From: Symbiodinium natans
Lineage: Eukaryota; Sar; Dinophyceae; Suessiales; Symbiodiniaceae
Direction: 5' to 3'
Length of the DNA stretch: 64,000 nucleotides
Assembly: GCA_905221605.1 (NCBI GenBank)
Contig: CAJNDS010000175.1
Coordinates: 21,001-85,000 of the forward strand
Positions 12,481 through 24,745 of the stretch are shown in pieces. The notes beneath the pieces were generated by a model that saw only the letters and a program-made list of their open reading frames with translations, searched no databases and was not told the DNA's origin. Position 1 is the first letter of the stretch, and every line of letters begins with the position of its first letter. The position numbers and the translations under genes were made by a program.

Positions 12481-12789
12481 CTGCTGCCGCTGCGCGACGC
12501 GTTGGAGCGGGAAGGGCAGACTGGACACTTCCTGGCTGAAAAAGGTGCGCGAAAAAAAACTCTGTTTGCTGCCGGGGAGTTGGGCACATGCACTGTGACC
12601 GCGATTTGGACGGACGTAAAAGAGAAGCGGAGGGGCAAAAAATGCAGGCCATGCTGGGGAGTGCACGTGATTTTTGGCTCGTCACGAGCGCACATCGTGA
12701 TCAGTTTGGAAAACCCTCCTGTGGCGGTTCGTCCGGCTGCGTGCTGCACGTGCGCCACCCGCAGTCCGCGGAGCTGCCGCGGAAGGCTG

Positions 12790-12957
12790 GGCGAGCCGGT
12801 GGTGGGGCGTCCTTGCAGTGGCTGTGCAGCGCGCTGCAGCGCCGTTCTGGAAAGGTGGACGATGCCTGCCCTCCCGACGGCTGAGGTCCCCGTCCCCTTG
12901 GCGGACATCCTGGCGCAGGCCCCGGAGGCCCCGCCCAGCAGGTTGGGGTTGCTGTGA
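12790..12957 (+). pseudogene. LINE C-terminal fragment, type B, copy 3
   Basis: A shorter third version of the same tail: a GVLAVAVQRAAA segment in one frame and TAEVPVPLADILAQAPEAP in another, ending at the stop near 12957. It resembles the ends of copies 1 and 2 (NVDGD...LLSEVL and DGQPTLSEVV). Confidence 0.45.
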
Positions 12958-13313
12958 GCGGGCCTTTCACTCACTCCCACCCCCCCGCCCCCCGATCCTA
13001 CGACGGCATTGACGTAGCGGGCGGAAAAAGGAGCTAGAACAAAAAAAAACTCGTTCGTTTCGTCGGCCACATCATCATTGCAAATCTGCGACCATGCAGA
13101 TTGAACATCAACAAACACGCGCGACACGAATAATGAAGCCGCCCCTGGCCATTGTTTGTGCATGATCACATCGTGGCTGCAAACCTTAGAGAGACATGTC
13201 CTTGAACGATCGTGTGTCACGATCAGAACTGAAGCCGAGTCGAGTCGAGTCGAAACCTGATCGCCCGAAGGCGTCCCCTTTAGGGTACAGGTGAAACGTT
13301 CTATAGGCACCTT

Positions 13314-13740
13314 TTATGCAGATTCATGCCCCATCACAAATTTGCAAAAATCATCGCGTGACTCATTCCACATATTGTTGTTCATAGCTGCTGTTTCCCA
13401 GGTGGCCCAGCGTTGGAAGCGAGCAAAATTCTCTAGGCAAGTCATCCACATGCTGCCGCGTCTACCGGGGTTAGGCCGCCCCATCGGCTGCCACTTCAAA
13501 GCACGTTTAACCCATCTTGCATCAGGCAAGTTGGCAATGTGTCTCGCAAAATTCCAAGAAGAATGCAAACAAAGTTGTCCCCATGTAGGCCGTCGCAAAG
13601 CTTCCCAACACCGCAACGCTTTCATGTTCCACTGGTGTAGGATGTGGTGCCACGGCATGTCCCATTGGACGTCGGATGGAGGACCAACAATGCGCCGCAA
13701 AAACTTTCTGAAGACAACATCATGATGGCGAACGATCAGA
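13314..13740 (-). pseudogene. LINE C-terminal domain, type C
   Basis: Minus-strand frame with PSDVQWDMPWHHILHQWN, then PTWGQLCLHSSWNFARHIAN, LPDARWVKRALKWQP and a tryptophan-rich tail (FARFQRWATWETAA). This is the known end pattern of LINE polyproteins (R/W-rich, 'W.FA.H.A.LP..RW..R.L.WQP'). The frame is open for 129 codons, but the rest of the element is absent, so it is a 5'-truncated copy. It sits immediately beyond the type A element on the same strand. Confidence 0.65.
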
Positions 13741-13902
13741 ACTGAAAGTGAGACAATATGTCAAACACAAACATCAAGGAATGCGACGTAAATCAACCAT
13801 AAAATCAAACCAACAATTCCGACATGATTTAAGCAAACATGACAATGTCAAAACACTACTAACATTCAGACGCATATCATAGATATTGTGTGAAAGTGCC
13901 AC

Positions 13903-14815
13903 TCAGGAAGCGCACTCACATCTCACACGCCGCAGCGGCAAGGCATACATGAGCCACAAATGCAACATTGCGCGCGATGCTGCGTGTGGCATTGACATGG
14001 GGCTCCGTGCTGAACAATGTGTCCAGAGACAACGCGTTGCGCATGTGACGGCGCCATCGCTGGCGCGCATGATTGTGCGCAGTGCAACCCAACAGAGCAT
14101 GCTGGAGTGAGTCAGTGGCGGAAGCACAAAATCGACAAGGTCGCACGCCACGATGGCGCGCAGAGCGGCCATCCGAAAAGTCATGATGCCTTGAGCGGGG
14201 TCGATGGACTTCCCATAAAGTACTGCATGGAGGTGTGGACGTGGTGGCCACCGCAAGTAATTTTGTAGGGATTCTGTGCTTTGAAGAGCCGCTTGGTAGC
14301 GTGCATGGCAATGTAAGGTGCCTGTGGCTTTGACATGCATCAACCAGCGGACGGCCACATTGTTGGGCGCACCGGGGCGAAGGCCAAACGAGTGCGGGTG
14401 TGGGATATCCAAGGATGCCAACTCATCCTGAACGGAAGCTATCCAAGAAGACCTTTGTGAAGCAGCATGATGCATGATTCGCCTGGCGACGCTCCTTGCA
14501 GGCATGCAGATGAGACGGGCCCACATACCTGCGGCATGTAGCAAGCGTTCTGCCGACAAGTCCAAGCACCCCAGTTGTCCCTGAACGACAACAGAAGGGG
14601 CCCCATGCGGCCACATGAGCAAGCGACGTTCCCACCTTAACAATCGGGTCTGTAGGCGTGCGAGCTGTGCGCCATCTGGTACAAAGGCAAGGCCGTACAG
14701 CGCACTGGGGCAAACGTAGGACCGGAAAATTCTGTGGGTAAAGCTCACGGGCAGTAGTGCTGATGCAGTCCAGGAAAGGCGAGCTGCCATTTTGCGTTTT
14801 CCGCGTTTCATAAGG
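13903..14815 (-). pseudogene. LINE reverse transcriptase thumb and knuckle, type A
   Basis: The minus-strand frame begins near 14811 and shows FTHRIFRSYVCPSALYGLAF, then LQTRLLRWERRLLMWPHGAP and LSAERLLHAAGMWARL: the thumb and connection region that follows the polymerase domain in non-LTR retroelements. A second frame from about 14311 carries DFSDGRSARH and CRFCASATDSLQHALLGC, so a frameshift separates the two parts (near 14150-14300). The catalytic polymerase motifs are missing upstream; the copy is 5'-truncated and dead. Confidence 0.7.
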
Positions 14816-14884
14816 TGATCAACGTGCTGTCAAAAAAAAATTACACTGAAACGCCTTCGCACGCCCCAACACATGTCAATGTTT

Positions 14885-15410
14885 GGCAAAAACACGTGGG
14901 TTTGCATGAACACTTGTGTATGTATTTGTTTATTTATTTACTTTTCTATTTATGTACTTATGCATGTACTTATTTTCGTATTTATTTTTGTTAATGTTAT
15001 TGATTTGTTTTGATTTGTTTTTAATTAATTATTTTGTTACTTGTTTGTTGTATTTGCTAAACAATTCCCGGGTCCAGTTGTGTTTTTTAAAGTTTTTGCC
15101 CGGATTATTTTGTAGTGTATTATATTGCCGTGTTAGGATAGTATGATGATTGAGGTAAAGAATGCACGTTTGTTATTGTCATAATGTTACAATACGTGGG
15201 CTCTTCGTTGCTTTCCGAATTTTTGCTTGTTGTTCAATTGAATTCATGCGTCGTTCATATCTTCACTCCTTAGAACTCGATTACACAAAAAAAGAAAAAT
15301 TCGAATGAAGAACCCAATAAAATATACGGTTAAACCTCATTTCTTGCATTGAGCAAATTGATTGTACGGGCTTTTGGTATATTTTTTGCGTGCCTTTTTT
15401 AAAGATTCAT
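14885..15410. other. AT-rich patch
   Basis: Strikingly T-rich on the plus strand, with TTTATTTATT-like runs, unlike the GC-balanced flanks. Open frames here code only hydrophobic low-complexity sequence. I see no gene. Origin unknown: an inserted element or an organelle-derived piece are possible. Confidence 0.55.
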
Positions 15411-17900
15411 GGAGTGGCCTGTTATTACGTTCATGAATTCATTATTTCATGCTTCCAGCATTCACGGACCCCCTTTCCCCCCCCCTCCCCCTCATAGTGG
15501 GTTCTGGGTAGGGTGAGGATTACCTTACGAATTTGGGCCCAAGAGTTTGGGCTGGAGTGGCCGTGGCGAAAAAAATGCAGGGGAAACATATTTCTTGCGA
15601 GATGAGACGTATCCTTGCCCCACTGCATATGCTTGATTGGATCTCAGGTGGCAGCAGCTACACGAGACATGGCCGAGCGTGGGTCGCGCCTCCAGGGTGC
15701 TTTGGTGTACTGGCGTGCTTCGGCTTATTCGGAACCCACAGCAATTCCACAGCACAGGAATCTGTGGGGCCAATGTTGCCAAGTTGTCCTTGCAGGTGCG
15801 TTTGCTGCAGACTGCCACCGCCTAGCTGTGGGACATGCGGACGATCACCGTTTCCTGATCCAGGATGTAGGGATTGGGCAAGACACGCAATGGTGAAGCC
15901 GATTTGGTTTCCATCCAGCCGGACGGCCAGGATCAGCCATCACAGGATGCGTCGGTACGTCGCGACGAGAAAATTGCACGCCACAAGCGGTGCAAAGAGC
16001 TGGATGAGAAGGTGCAATATATGTGCCTCTGCGCCAAATTTTTGTTGCAACGCAGCTTATGGCAACAACACCACATGTTGGGAGACAATGAGGTTTGGCA
16101 AAAAACGGGAATGCTTTGGAGATGAGCATGCTTGGGGAACCAACAGCGCCTTCGACGAAGACATGGCTGCTGGAATGCAAACGTGCTTAGCGCTGGCAGT
16201 TGTTCGGCTTGCAGCAACCACAGTCAACCGTGAACAATCGTGTGCATCTGAAGGAGCGCGACTTGATCATCATGCTGTTGCGCAGAGCTGTTGCTTCGGA
16301 GCCTAGCCTGCAACTTGAAAAAAGTGGCAGGCGACAGGCATGTTTGATGTTGACAGGCCATCGGTGTATGCTAGTGACAGAGGCAGGTTTCAACCAAGGT
16401 GCCCGACAGCATTTCCTCAGCAGAGCAGGAACTACCCTTGTTGGAGATGATGGTGGCCTACAGCTCAGTGTTGTTTCAAGCCAGCATAAATCATTGACAC
16501 AGTTTTAGGAGTTCTCTAGCATTTGCCTCGCTGCATCCTGAGGCTCAGGGAGGTCCGGGCAGAAAGACAATTGAACCCGAGCGGCCTGTTGCAAAGCCTG
16601 TGTGCGTCCGGATCCAGGCAGGCGAGCAAGAATGACATCGTAACGTCATCGTATGCTCAAATCCTAGTTTCTGCCAGCAGGACAAAGCAGAATTGCAAAG
16701 ACTCTACAGAGAAATGGACCGCGCCTTACAACCCGCCGGAGTTCACGGAGAGATATGGGGGTTGGAGAGATATGGAGAGAGTTTCTCGATGAATGGGCAG
16801 CCAGGTTTTTCAATGTCCTCATCCACTGGCCACCATGTCCATAGAGGAAGCAGCGGACATGGAGATAAAGGAAATGCGTGAAATTGAGGCAAGTCAATCG
16901 CTTACATCTTGAATGATCGACAAGGCTGCAGTTTATGAGCGTGGAAAGTGGCTGTTGTGAGGCTGCTCGTGCACGGCGTCAAGTTGAGGAGCAAGCGAGC
17001 AATGCAGAAAGATGGTGCTCTGCCATTTGTTCAGTTTCGTAGGCAGAGTTTTTTCCATGATACAGACAAATCTAGCTCGTGACCAGTTCTTCTGAGGTGG
17101 GATGGCGACCGTTATGGAGCAAAGGAGGAGTGGGAAGAACATCAGAAGCAGCAAGCTCAGGGCTAGGAATAGGAACGCGCCCGGGCACGCGCACGGGAGC
17201 GTTTGCGCATGTGTTGAAGGGTGCTTTGACGCCGTTCCCTCGATTGCTTTGTGCGTCCCGTGGAGGTTGTACAAGGATCGGGACTCTTTGCTGCAACATG
17301 CTGCAACGACGCCCGAAGCCTTAGTTTGTAACACGCCGTGACCAAGCTGAGTAGCCGTGACACTCAGGATTTTGACGAGTTCAAAGACGAGCACCCATGG
17401 GGATCAGGAAACAAAATGGCCAACGTAGGATAGTGGCATAGTAGTTCCTGCGATCCTTGCCAGTGTGGCGAAAGCCATGCGCCATGAAACTGGGCAGATG
17501 GCACATTGCGTGTACAGATCTTGTCCAGCTGTCTCCCTTCAGCACCATGCAGTCCGAGCACGCCCAACCTTTGGGTGACGGATCTTGAAACAAAGGCTCA
17601 TGCATGCTTCGCTTTACGGAGGCTCCAGAGCAAGCTAGGGTCTATACATGTCTGTTGGAAGCAGCAAGCTGTGAGAAAGGAAACCCTGCGTTGTTCTTGC
17701 AGACAGAATGAAAGAACGAAAGACAAGAAAGAAAGACAGACAAACGAAAGAACAAAAGAGAAAGTAATAGCCAAAGACATGCAGCGAGCAAACAAACAAC
17801 CAATACAGAAATAGATGCAGAAATAAAAAGAGAAATGTATACGGAATCATGCACGAAGAAGAGACGATGACCACTACCACTGCTTACTTCTCCTGCTGCT
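15411..17900. other. No supported gene
   Basis: Open frames are present on both strands, the longest at 15533-16306 plus, but none carries a recognisable motif. A lysine/arginine-rich frame at 15874-16125 could be part of an exon. Nothing firm. Confidence 0.35.
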
Positions 17901-17907
17901 GTTCCTC

Positions 17908-18740
<833 letters not shown>

Positions 18741-18742
18741 CC

Positions 18743-18812
18743 GCCACCCCCCCCCCCCCCCCCCCCCCCCTAGCCGCGCCCCCCCCCCCCCCACCCCCCC
18801 CACCCCCCCCAC
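18743..18812 (+). repeat. Poly-C tract
   Basis: Nearly pure C with few interruptions, directly following the TAC array. Confidence 0.9.
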
Positions 18813-19059
18813 GACCAACTACCATGTACAAAGTAACTGGCAGGCGTGGTACGGGAAGCACTTGCCAAGCATTGGTTTTTACTTCTCCGGATCAGACGTT
18901 GGACATAGAAAAACGCTCAAAACCCGAATTTTGGACGTCATTTTTTTTTTAGTTGTTCGTTGTGCGCTGGTTTCAGGTTTTGGGTTCAGGGTTGAGGCTT
19001 TCGGGCTTTGCAAAACTCTGGCTGTTTTGGGTTTGGGGTTGAATCCGGGTTGAAAAACA

Positions 19060-20035
19060 GCAGATGGAGCTTTGGCATGAAGGTTTCGGCTTTGGGTGAA
19101 AAACAGGAGATGGAGCTTTAGCATGAAGTCTTGGGCAGGAACGTAATTACCCCCCCCAGCCTTGGCAGGAACGTAATTACCCCCCCCCCCCCCCCACCCT
19201 CCCCCCCCCACCCCCCCCCCCCCACCCCGCCCCCCCCCACCCACCACGCACTGGGAACACGGATGTTAGCATTGGCATGAAGGTTTCGGCTTCGGGTGAA
19301 AAACACGAGATGGAGCTTTGGCATGAAGGTTTCGGCTTCGAGTGAAAATCACGAGATGGAGCTTTGGCATGAAGGTTTCGGCTTCGGGTGAAAAACAGGA
19401 GATGGAGCTTTGGCATGAAGCCTTGGCAGGAACGTAATTACCCACCCCCCCCACTCACCCACCACGCACTGGGAACATGGATGTTAGCATTGGCATGAAG
19501 GTTTCAGCTTCTGGTGAAAAACACGAGATGGAGCTTTGGCATGAAGGTTTCGGCTTCGAGTAAAAAACAGGAGATGGAGCTTTGGCATGAAGCCTTGGCA
19601 GGAACGTAATTACCCCCCCCCACCCCCCCCCCACCCACCACGCACTGGGAACATGGATGTTAGCATTGGCATGAAGGTTTCAGCTTCTGGTGAAAAACAG
19701 GAGATGGAGCTTTGGCATGAAGGTTTCGGCTTCGGGTGAAAAACAGGAGATGGAGCTTTGGCATGAAGCCTTGGCAGGAACGTAATTACCCCCCACCCCA
19801 CCCCCCCTCCACCCCCCCCCCCACCCACCACGCACTGGGAACATGGACGTTAGCATTGGCATGAAGGTTTCAGCTTCTGGTGAAAAATAGGAGATGGAGC
19901 TTTGGCATGAAGGTTTCGGCTTCGGGTGAAAAACAGGAGATGGAGTTTGGCATGAAGCCTTGGCAGGAACGTAATTACCCCCCCCCCCGCCGCCCCACCC
20001 ACCACGCAGTGGGAACATGGATATTAGCATCCTGC
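19060..20035 (+). repeat. Minisatellite 2 with higher-order structure
   Basis: Five tandem higher-order units of roughly 170-220 bp. Each has two or three ~56 bp subunits (ATGAAGGTTTCGGCTTCGGG, then GAAAAACAGGAGATGGAGCT), one GGAACGTAATTACC segment running into a C-rich tract, and one ACGCACTGGGAACATGGATG segment. The last segment is the reverse complement of the core of minisatellite 1 at 3.1-3.6 kb. Confidence 0.9.
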
Positions 20036-20056
20036 TGGGTAGTTGGTAGGGGGGGG

Positions 20057-20262
<206 letters not shown>

Positions 20263-20465
20263 TCGCTACTATTACTACTATTACTACGATTACTACGATT
20301 ATTATGACGATTACTACAACAGCTACTCTTCCTACATTTTGCTTCAAGTGGCCTTGATCCAAACTGTCCCACCCGATCCATGCGCCCCGAAGCTTGAAAG
20401 CTCTATCTGGGGTCGCCTGCATTTGCATGTTGCGTAGTGCAGGGAAACTCTTGTGTGAGTCGACA

Positions 20466-20505
<40 letters not shown>
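20466..20505 (+). repeat. GA dinucleotide tract
   Basis: About 20 GA units. Confidence 0.9.
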
Positions 20506-20507
<2 letters not shown>

Positions 20508-20561
20508 GGTTGGTCTGGGCGCGCCCAGTGCGCAGGGGGCCCTTAGGGGTTCCTCAAGCCC

Positions 20562-20640
20562 GTAGAAGAAGAAGAAGAAGAAGAAGAAGAAGAAGAAGAA
20601 GAAGAAGAAGAAGAAGAAGAAGAAGAAGAAGAAGAAGAGG
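20562..20640 (+). repeat. GAA trinucleotide tract
   Basis: About 25 GAA units on the plus strand, a pure purine run of a type able to form triplex DNA. Confidence 0.95.
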
Positions 20641-21340
20641 AAGGTTGAAACTCCGAAGACACGGAGATTTAGTTTGGGATGCTTGTCACACGGAAACATC
20701 GTATGGACACGCAACACAAATCTGGGGTAGAACGCTCCGTAAACGCACAGTGCTACTACTCTAACTGTTAATTCTGTTGTTACAATCCAAGTCCTTCCCG
20801 CTCGCATCGTGTTTGCAAATGGGGGGGCTCCCCCCATGCGCTGCTTTTGATGCTTTTTTGCAGCCGTGCAAGCATGCTTGGTAGAGAAGATGAAGGGTCA
20901 GTAGACGCCTACCTTTGCATTTGCTACAAAGGTTTCGCTTGTGGCTGCTGCCACGTGCGATTTTGACCGTGTCGATGGCAGCCAACTCTCCGCACAGGAA
21001 GTGTGGTTCTAGATGCTAGTGAAGTTTAGAAGTTTCTGTGTGATGTTCGGAAAAGTTGGAGGAGTTTCGAGATCGCTTTCGAACAGGCCCTTTGAGCGGC
21101 AGCCTCGGCTAGTGGGCACATTCCGTCGGCCCATGTCGGCCTTCTGGAAGACGATTGTTGCCAAGATGTGCGAAGTGCGAAGGTGCTGGCAAGCCAGTGG
21201 TTTTCACAAACATCCGCGATGGACTTGGTGCTTCAATCTGCTTTAGAGACACAGCCCAAGAAGTTTGGCTTGCAAGCTTGCTGGCTCGAGCCAATTGTCC
21301 ATGGAAACTCTTGGCCATGTGCAGCTGTGCCTGGACGAAG

Positions 21341-23370
21341 GGGAAGCCATCCGAATAGCACAAGTTACAGATGTGCATCGCTTCCCAGAGAATGTCACAT
21401 ACTGGGATTGTCCTAAAGGTCGAAGGATTGACTTGACCAGTCGCGCTTACAGCACGACTGGTGATGTCGAGCTCCTGCAAGTTGTTTTGGGCCGATGCCA
21501 ACCTCACCTGATCGTGTTTACAGGCGACATCATTGATGGACGACCCTTTGACACAGTCGATTCTTCGGCCTGGAGGGCAACGTTCCTGAAGCTCCTTGAG
21601 CCCGTCATTCAAGCCGGGCGTCTGGGCTCGCACATGCACGGGGTATGAGTCATTAGTTAACAGATGCTCAGCCATAGTGCTGGACTTGAACAGAGGCTGC
21701 CTTGGACCTACATCCCTGGTAACCACGATGACGACAGTGCACCATGGGGCCGAGCAGACCTGCTGCAGATCTACGATCTTCCTGGCTGCGCATCGCACGG
21801 TTCGAAGAGTTTCAACCACACCTTTACAATAGGCCCGGGCACGACCCCGACTGCCACAACATCCTTGCGATTGTGGCTCTTTGAGCTTCGGCGATGTTTG
21901 GTTGAATTAAATCGCAACTCTGGTCACGTGCCATTTATGGCCACTCTAGCCATGCACGAAGACCCTACAGGCTGCTTGTACTTTGGGTCCAGGACTCCGG
22001 GGGCAACAGCCCGGATCCTTCAATTGGAGTCTCAGCTGCTCTTATTCTACTGAGGTCCATCTGTTATCATCTCTCGCCATGCAGTTCGAGCAGGCATCTT
22101 CTCTGTGTTATGCACGCCAGGCTATGAAACCTTTGCTATCGATGCGGTGGAGGCATGCAAGGAGTTGTCAGCAAAGCTTGCACCATGTCCTGGCTTGGCG
22201 TACTTTCACATTCCGCGCCTTGCAGCATTCATCGTATGATCTATGCTTGAGATCTCTGTTGCTTTCCCGTTTGTTCTCCCATTTGGACAACTTAGCTTGC
22301 CTCTGTTGTTTAGGATTCTGCCTTGTCGATCAGCGTGTTGGCCAGTGCCGCACTCCACAGTGGTGTCGCTATGCATTGGCGTTGTCGGCCTCTGCCAAAT
22401 GCAAGGTTGCCAGAATACGGGAATCTGGTGCCAGTGCATGGTACTCAAGGACTCTTTGATGCAGCGCTGCATGCCCCACGGCTCTCAAAATGCTCCCCTA
22501 AACCCAAAATAATGCGAGTTGTGCGGTTACCCCTGTGTTCGGTAACCTCTTTTTAACTTTTCCGTGATATAGCCCGCGATACAGCCGCGATTGGCGATCA
22601 CGAAGTCACGTGACCGCTAATCACGGCTGTATCACGGGTTATGTAAAGTAATTTTTTTTGGAGGTAACGTGCGTGCGGGTACCGGGCCACTCTCTTTACA
22701 GAAGCACAAACAACGCAGGGTTACACTGGAGTGTAGTAGGCTGCTCCGACAACAGCGTTACGCTGCATCTGCTTTTGAAGTAACCTGCCGGCTCCGCACC
22801 TGTTTCTTCCCAGAAAGGCATATCTGTTGCAAATTGCCACGGCAACGTTGTGGCCGTTGATTTTCGTACAACTTGCGATATGGCATGGGATGTGCCATGC
22901 TGCCACGGAATGTAATGTGAAGGCAGCATAAGGCAGCCCGGTGTGTGGTGTGGCAACTGTCGAACGCTGCAGCTTCAGGCCGGCATGGTCCCTCGGCCAT
23001 GGTGCTGGATGCCTTGGATAGTGCGAGCACTTGGCCGTCATCGCGTTGTTGGCTGTTCTAAGCTGAATAGCGGAGGCTTGACCTGTATCTCATACTCGTG
23101 CATCAGGGAGTATGTGTCGGTACCGACCTTGAAATACACGATTCTCGCAAGGACTGTTCAGCGTCCTTTTGGGCGCCAAAGGGCCTGTATTGGCGAGCTT
23201 CTGCGGCCATGATCACGCTAGCGACGAGCTTCGGCTGGCCAGATGCCGTAAGTCCGTAAGTCATGTGAAGGAAGATGTCCTGAGCTTGTTGCAGCTCAGG
23301 CGATATTTCAAAAGAATGGGCTTTATTTGTGCTATGGCCGAGCAGCTGGGCTGCAGCAGAAGTGGGGCGT
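21341..23370 (+). CDS. Calcineurin-like metallophosphoesterase (DCR2-like)
   Basis: A multi-exon gene for a two-metal phosphoesterase of the purple-acid-phosphatase-like DCR2 group. Exons joined in phase: about 21341-21617, 21696-21882, 21993-22026, 22121-22214, 22406 to about 22460, about 23152-23235 and 23300 onward. All five family motifs are there: TDVH (21367-21378), FTGDIIDG (GD at 21523), GNHD (21718-21729), the AYFHIP histidine before 22214, and GHDH (23205-23216). Joining 21882 to 21993 restores LRLWLFDSGGNSPDP, and 22214 to 22406 restores AYFHIPLPEYGN, which strongly supports those junctions. A later LYLCYGR block matches the family C-terminal part. Introns start GC or GA and end AG before G. 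The first exon(s) and the exact C-terminus are unresolved. Substrate unknown; whether it is secreted cannot be told. Confidence 0.85.
22523..22690. mobile_element. Foldback (MITE-like) element in an intron
   Basis: Two arms around a short centre at about 22600-22612. The left arm contains ATAGCCCGCGATACAGCCG and the right arm reads back as ATAACCCGTGATACAGCCG. GGTAACCTC on the far left matches GAGGTAAC on the far right in inverted form, so the arms extend to about 50 bases or more. It lies in the intron between about 22460 and 23151 of the metallophosphoesterase gene. No transposase is present. Confidence 0.55.
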
Positions 23371-24126
23371 CTCTGTTTTCCGGGACGGCGGAGCATGTGG
23401 GATGTGCTGGTTCCTGGAAGTATGTTTGCCGTTGGCGCAGCCGAAATGAATTGGATCGTTGGGAGGTGAGTGGAAGAACGCCTCCCATTGATTGGGAAGG
23501 TGATGCCCCTTTGCCGTTTGAGCCTGGCATACGATTGGTGAACGGCTCAGAAACATGGCACACACCATCCGAATTTTACAGTGTGTCGTGCTTGTCTGAG
23601 AGGTTGAGTACTCTGCCGGAGCATGCAGATTGGTGACCTGGATCGAAGTAGAGACTGGTGAGGAGCCAGGTAGCCGCTGTACCCTGGACGTGAGATGTGC
23701 ATGATGTGCAACAAAACAGCAATGCCAATGCAGCTATACGTTGAGGCACGTGTCACAAATCGAATAGTGCAGTTCCTGTTGCTTTGCAGCTTTGTTTTTG
23801 GCTCATACCTGCTAGTAGTCTTGCAGAGCAGGGTGCCTGCGCTCAGTTGCTGCCTGAGATTCCAGAGATTGCCTTCAGCTGATCCTCTGCGACTCTGCGA
23901 TGGAATTGTTTTACTTAATGGTGTTGCGTTCATGCGCTGGCTTCGTTGCTTATTTTGCTTTAGGCAATGGTGGTTGAGTCCGACGGGGCATGTGCTGCGC
24001 TTACCAGCTGTTCGACCGGTAGCCGGCGGAAGCTTTTTGATGGAATGAGCTGCAGGCGGATGCTTGGAGACAACGACTACTGGTACAGCACGCGGTGACA
24101 GCTGGGTGCAAGTTGGTGCAGGCAAG

Positions 24127-24178
24127 ATGGTAACGCAGTTCTGCTGGTTGCTTGTTGTGGTGTGCGTGTTGTTTTCAG
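24127..24178 (+). CDS. Possible signal-peptide exon of the WCC-repeat gene
   Basis: ATG at 24127 opens MVTQFCWLLVVVCVLFS, a textbook hydrophobic signal sequence, followed by a GC at a position that could serve as donor. It lies 570 bp upstream of the large cysteine-rich exon on the same strand. The exon or exons between the two are not identified, so the link is inferred. Confidence 0.35.
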
Positions 24179-24745
24179 GCAAAGGATCCTACGAGAGAGT
24201 CACGAGCCTGAAGTTCGTCGGAGCTGGCAAGGGAAGCATTGACAAGGAGCTAAGCTGTGCCCGATCACCTTTGTTGTGGACGGGACATGGTGCAGCAGAG
24301 TGATTCAGTGACTGTACATGGCAGGGGGTTTGCACAGGTTTGCAGGTTCAGACAGGCGACGCATGCAGAACCGAGATCTGAATTTGTGGATGCAGGAGGT
24401 AGTTGTCTCTGGTCGCTTTGGTGGGGTGTTTGGCGCAGTGGTATGCGCAATGATGGTTCCAGTCGTGATAGGCCAGGCTGCTTCGCGCATTGCTTGCTCA
24501 TGTATTGGCAGTTATTGGATGTTTCTCAAAGGCATGCCATGGCAATAAGCAGCTTCAAGGCTTGCTATGGATCCTTCTTCTTTCCAGAGCACCTGGACGA
24601 GACACAGGGCTTGACGTCGATGTCCCTGTTCCTCCTTCTGTACCAGACTGCGCCAGCTCCCAAGCTAGTCTTTTTGGGGTCTCGGAAACACAAGGCATTT
24701 AAAGGCGTTCACACAACAGAAGAGTGAACTCTGTTGCGGAATGAG

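Noticed and set aside
12147-13310. 387-codon minus-strand frame
   Set aside because: Lies opposite LINE C-terminal fragments in GC-rich DNA; arginine/serine/proline-rich with no domain.
20562-20640. Arg/Lys/Glu-rich open frames
   Set aside because: Produced by the GAA tract.
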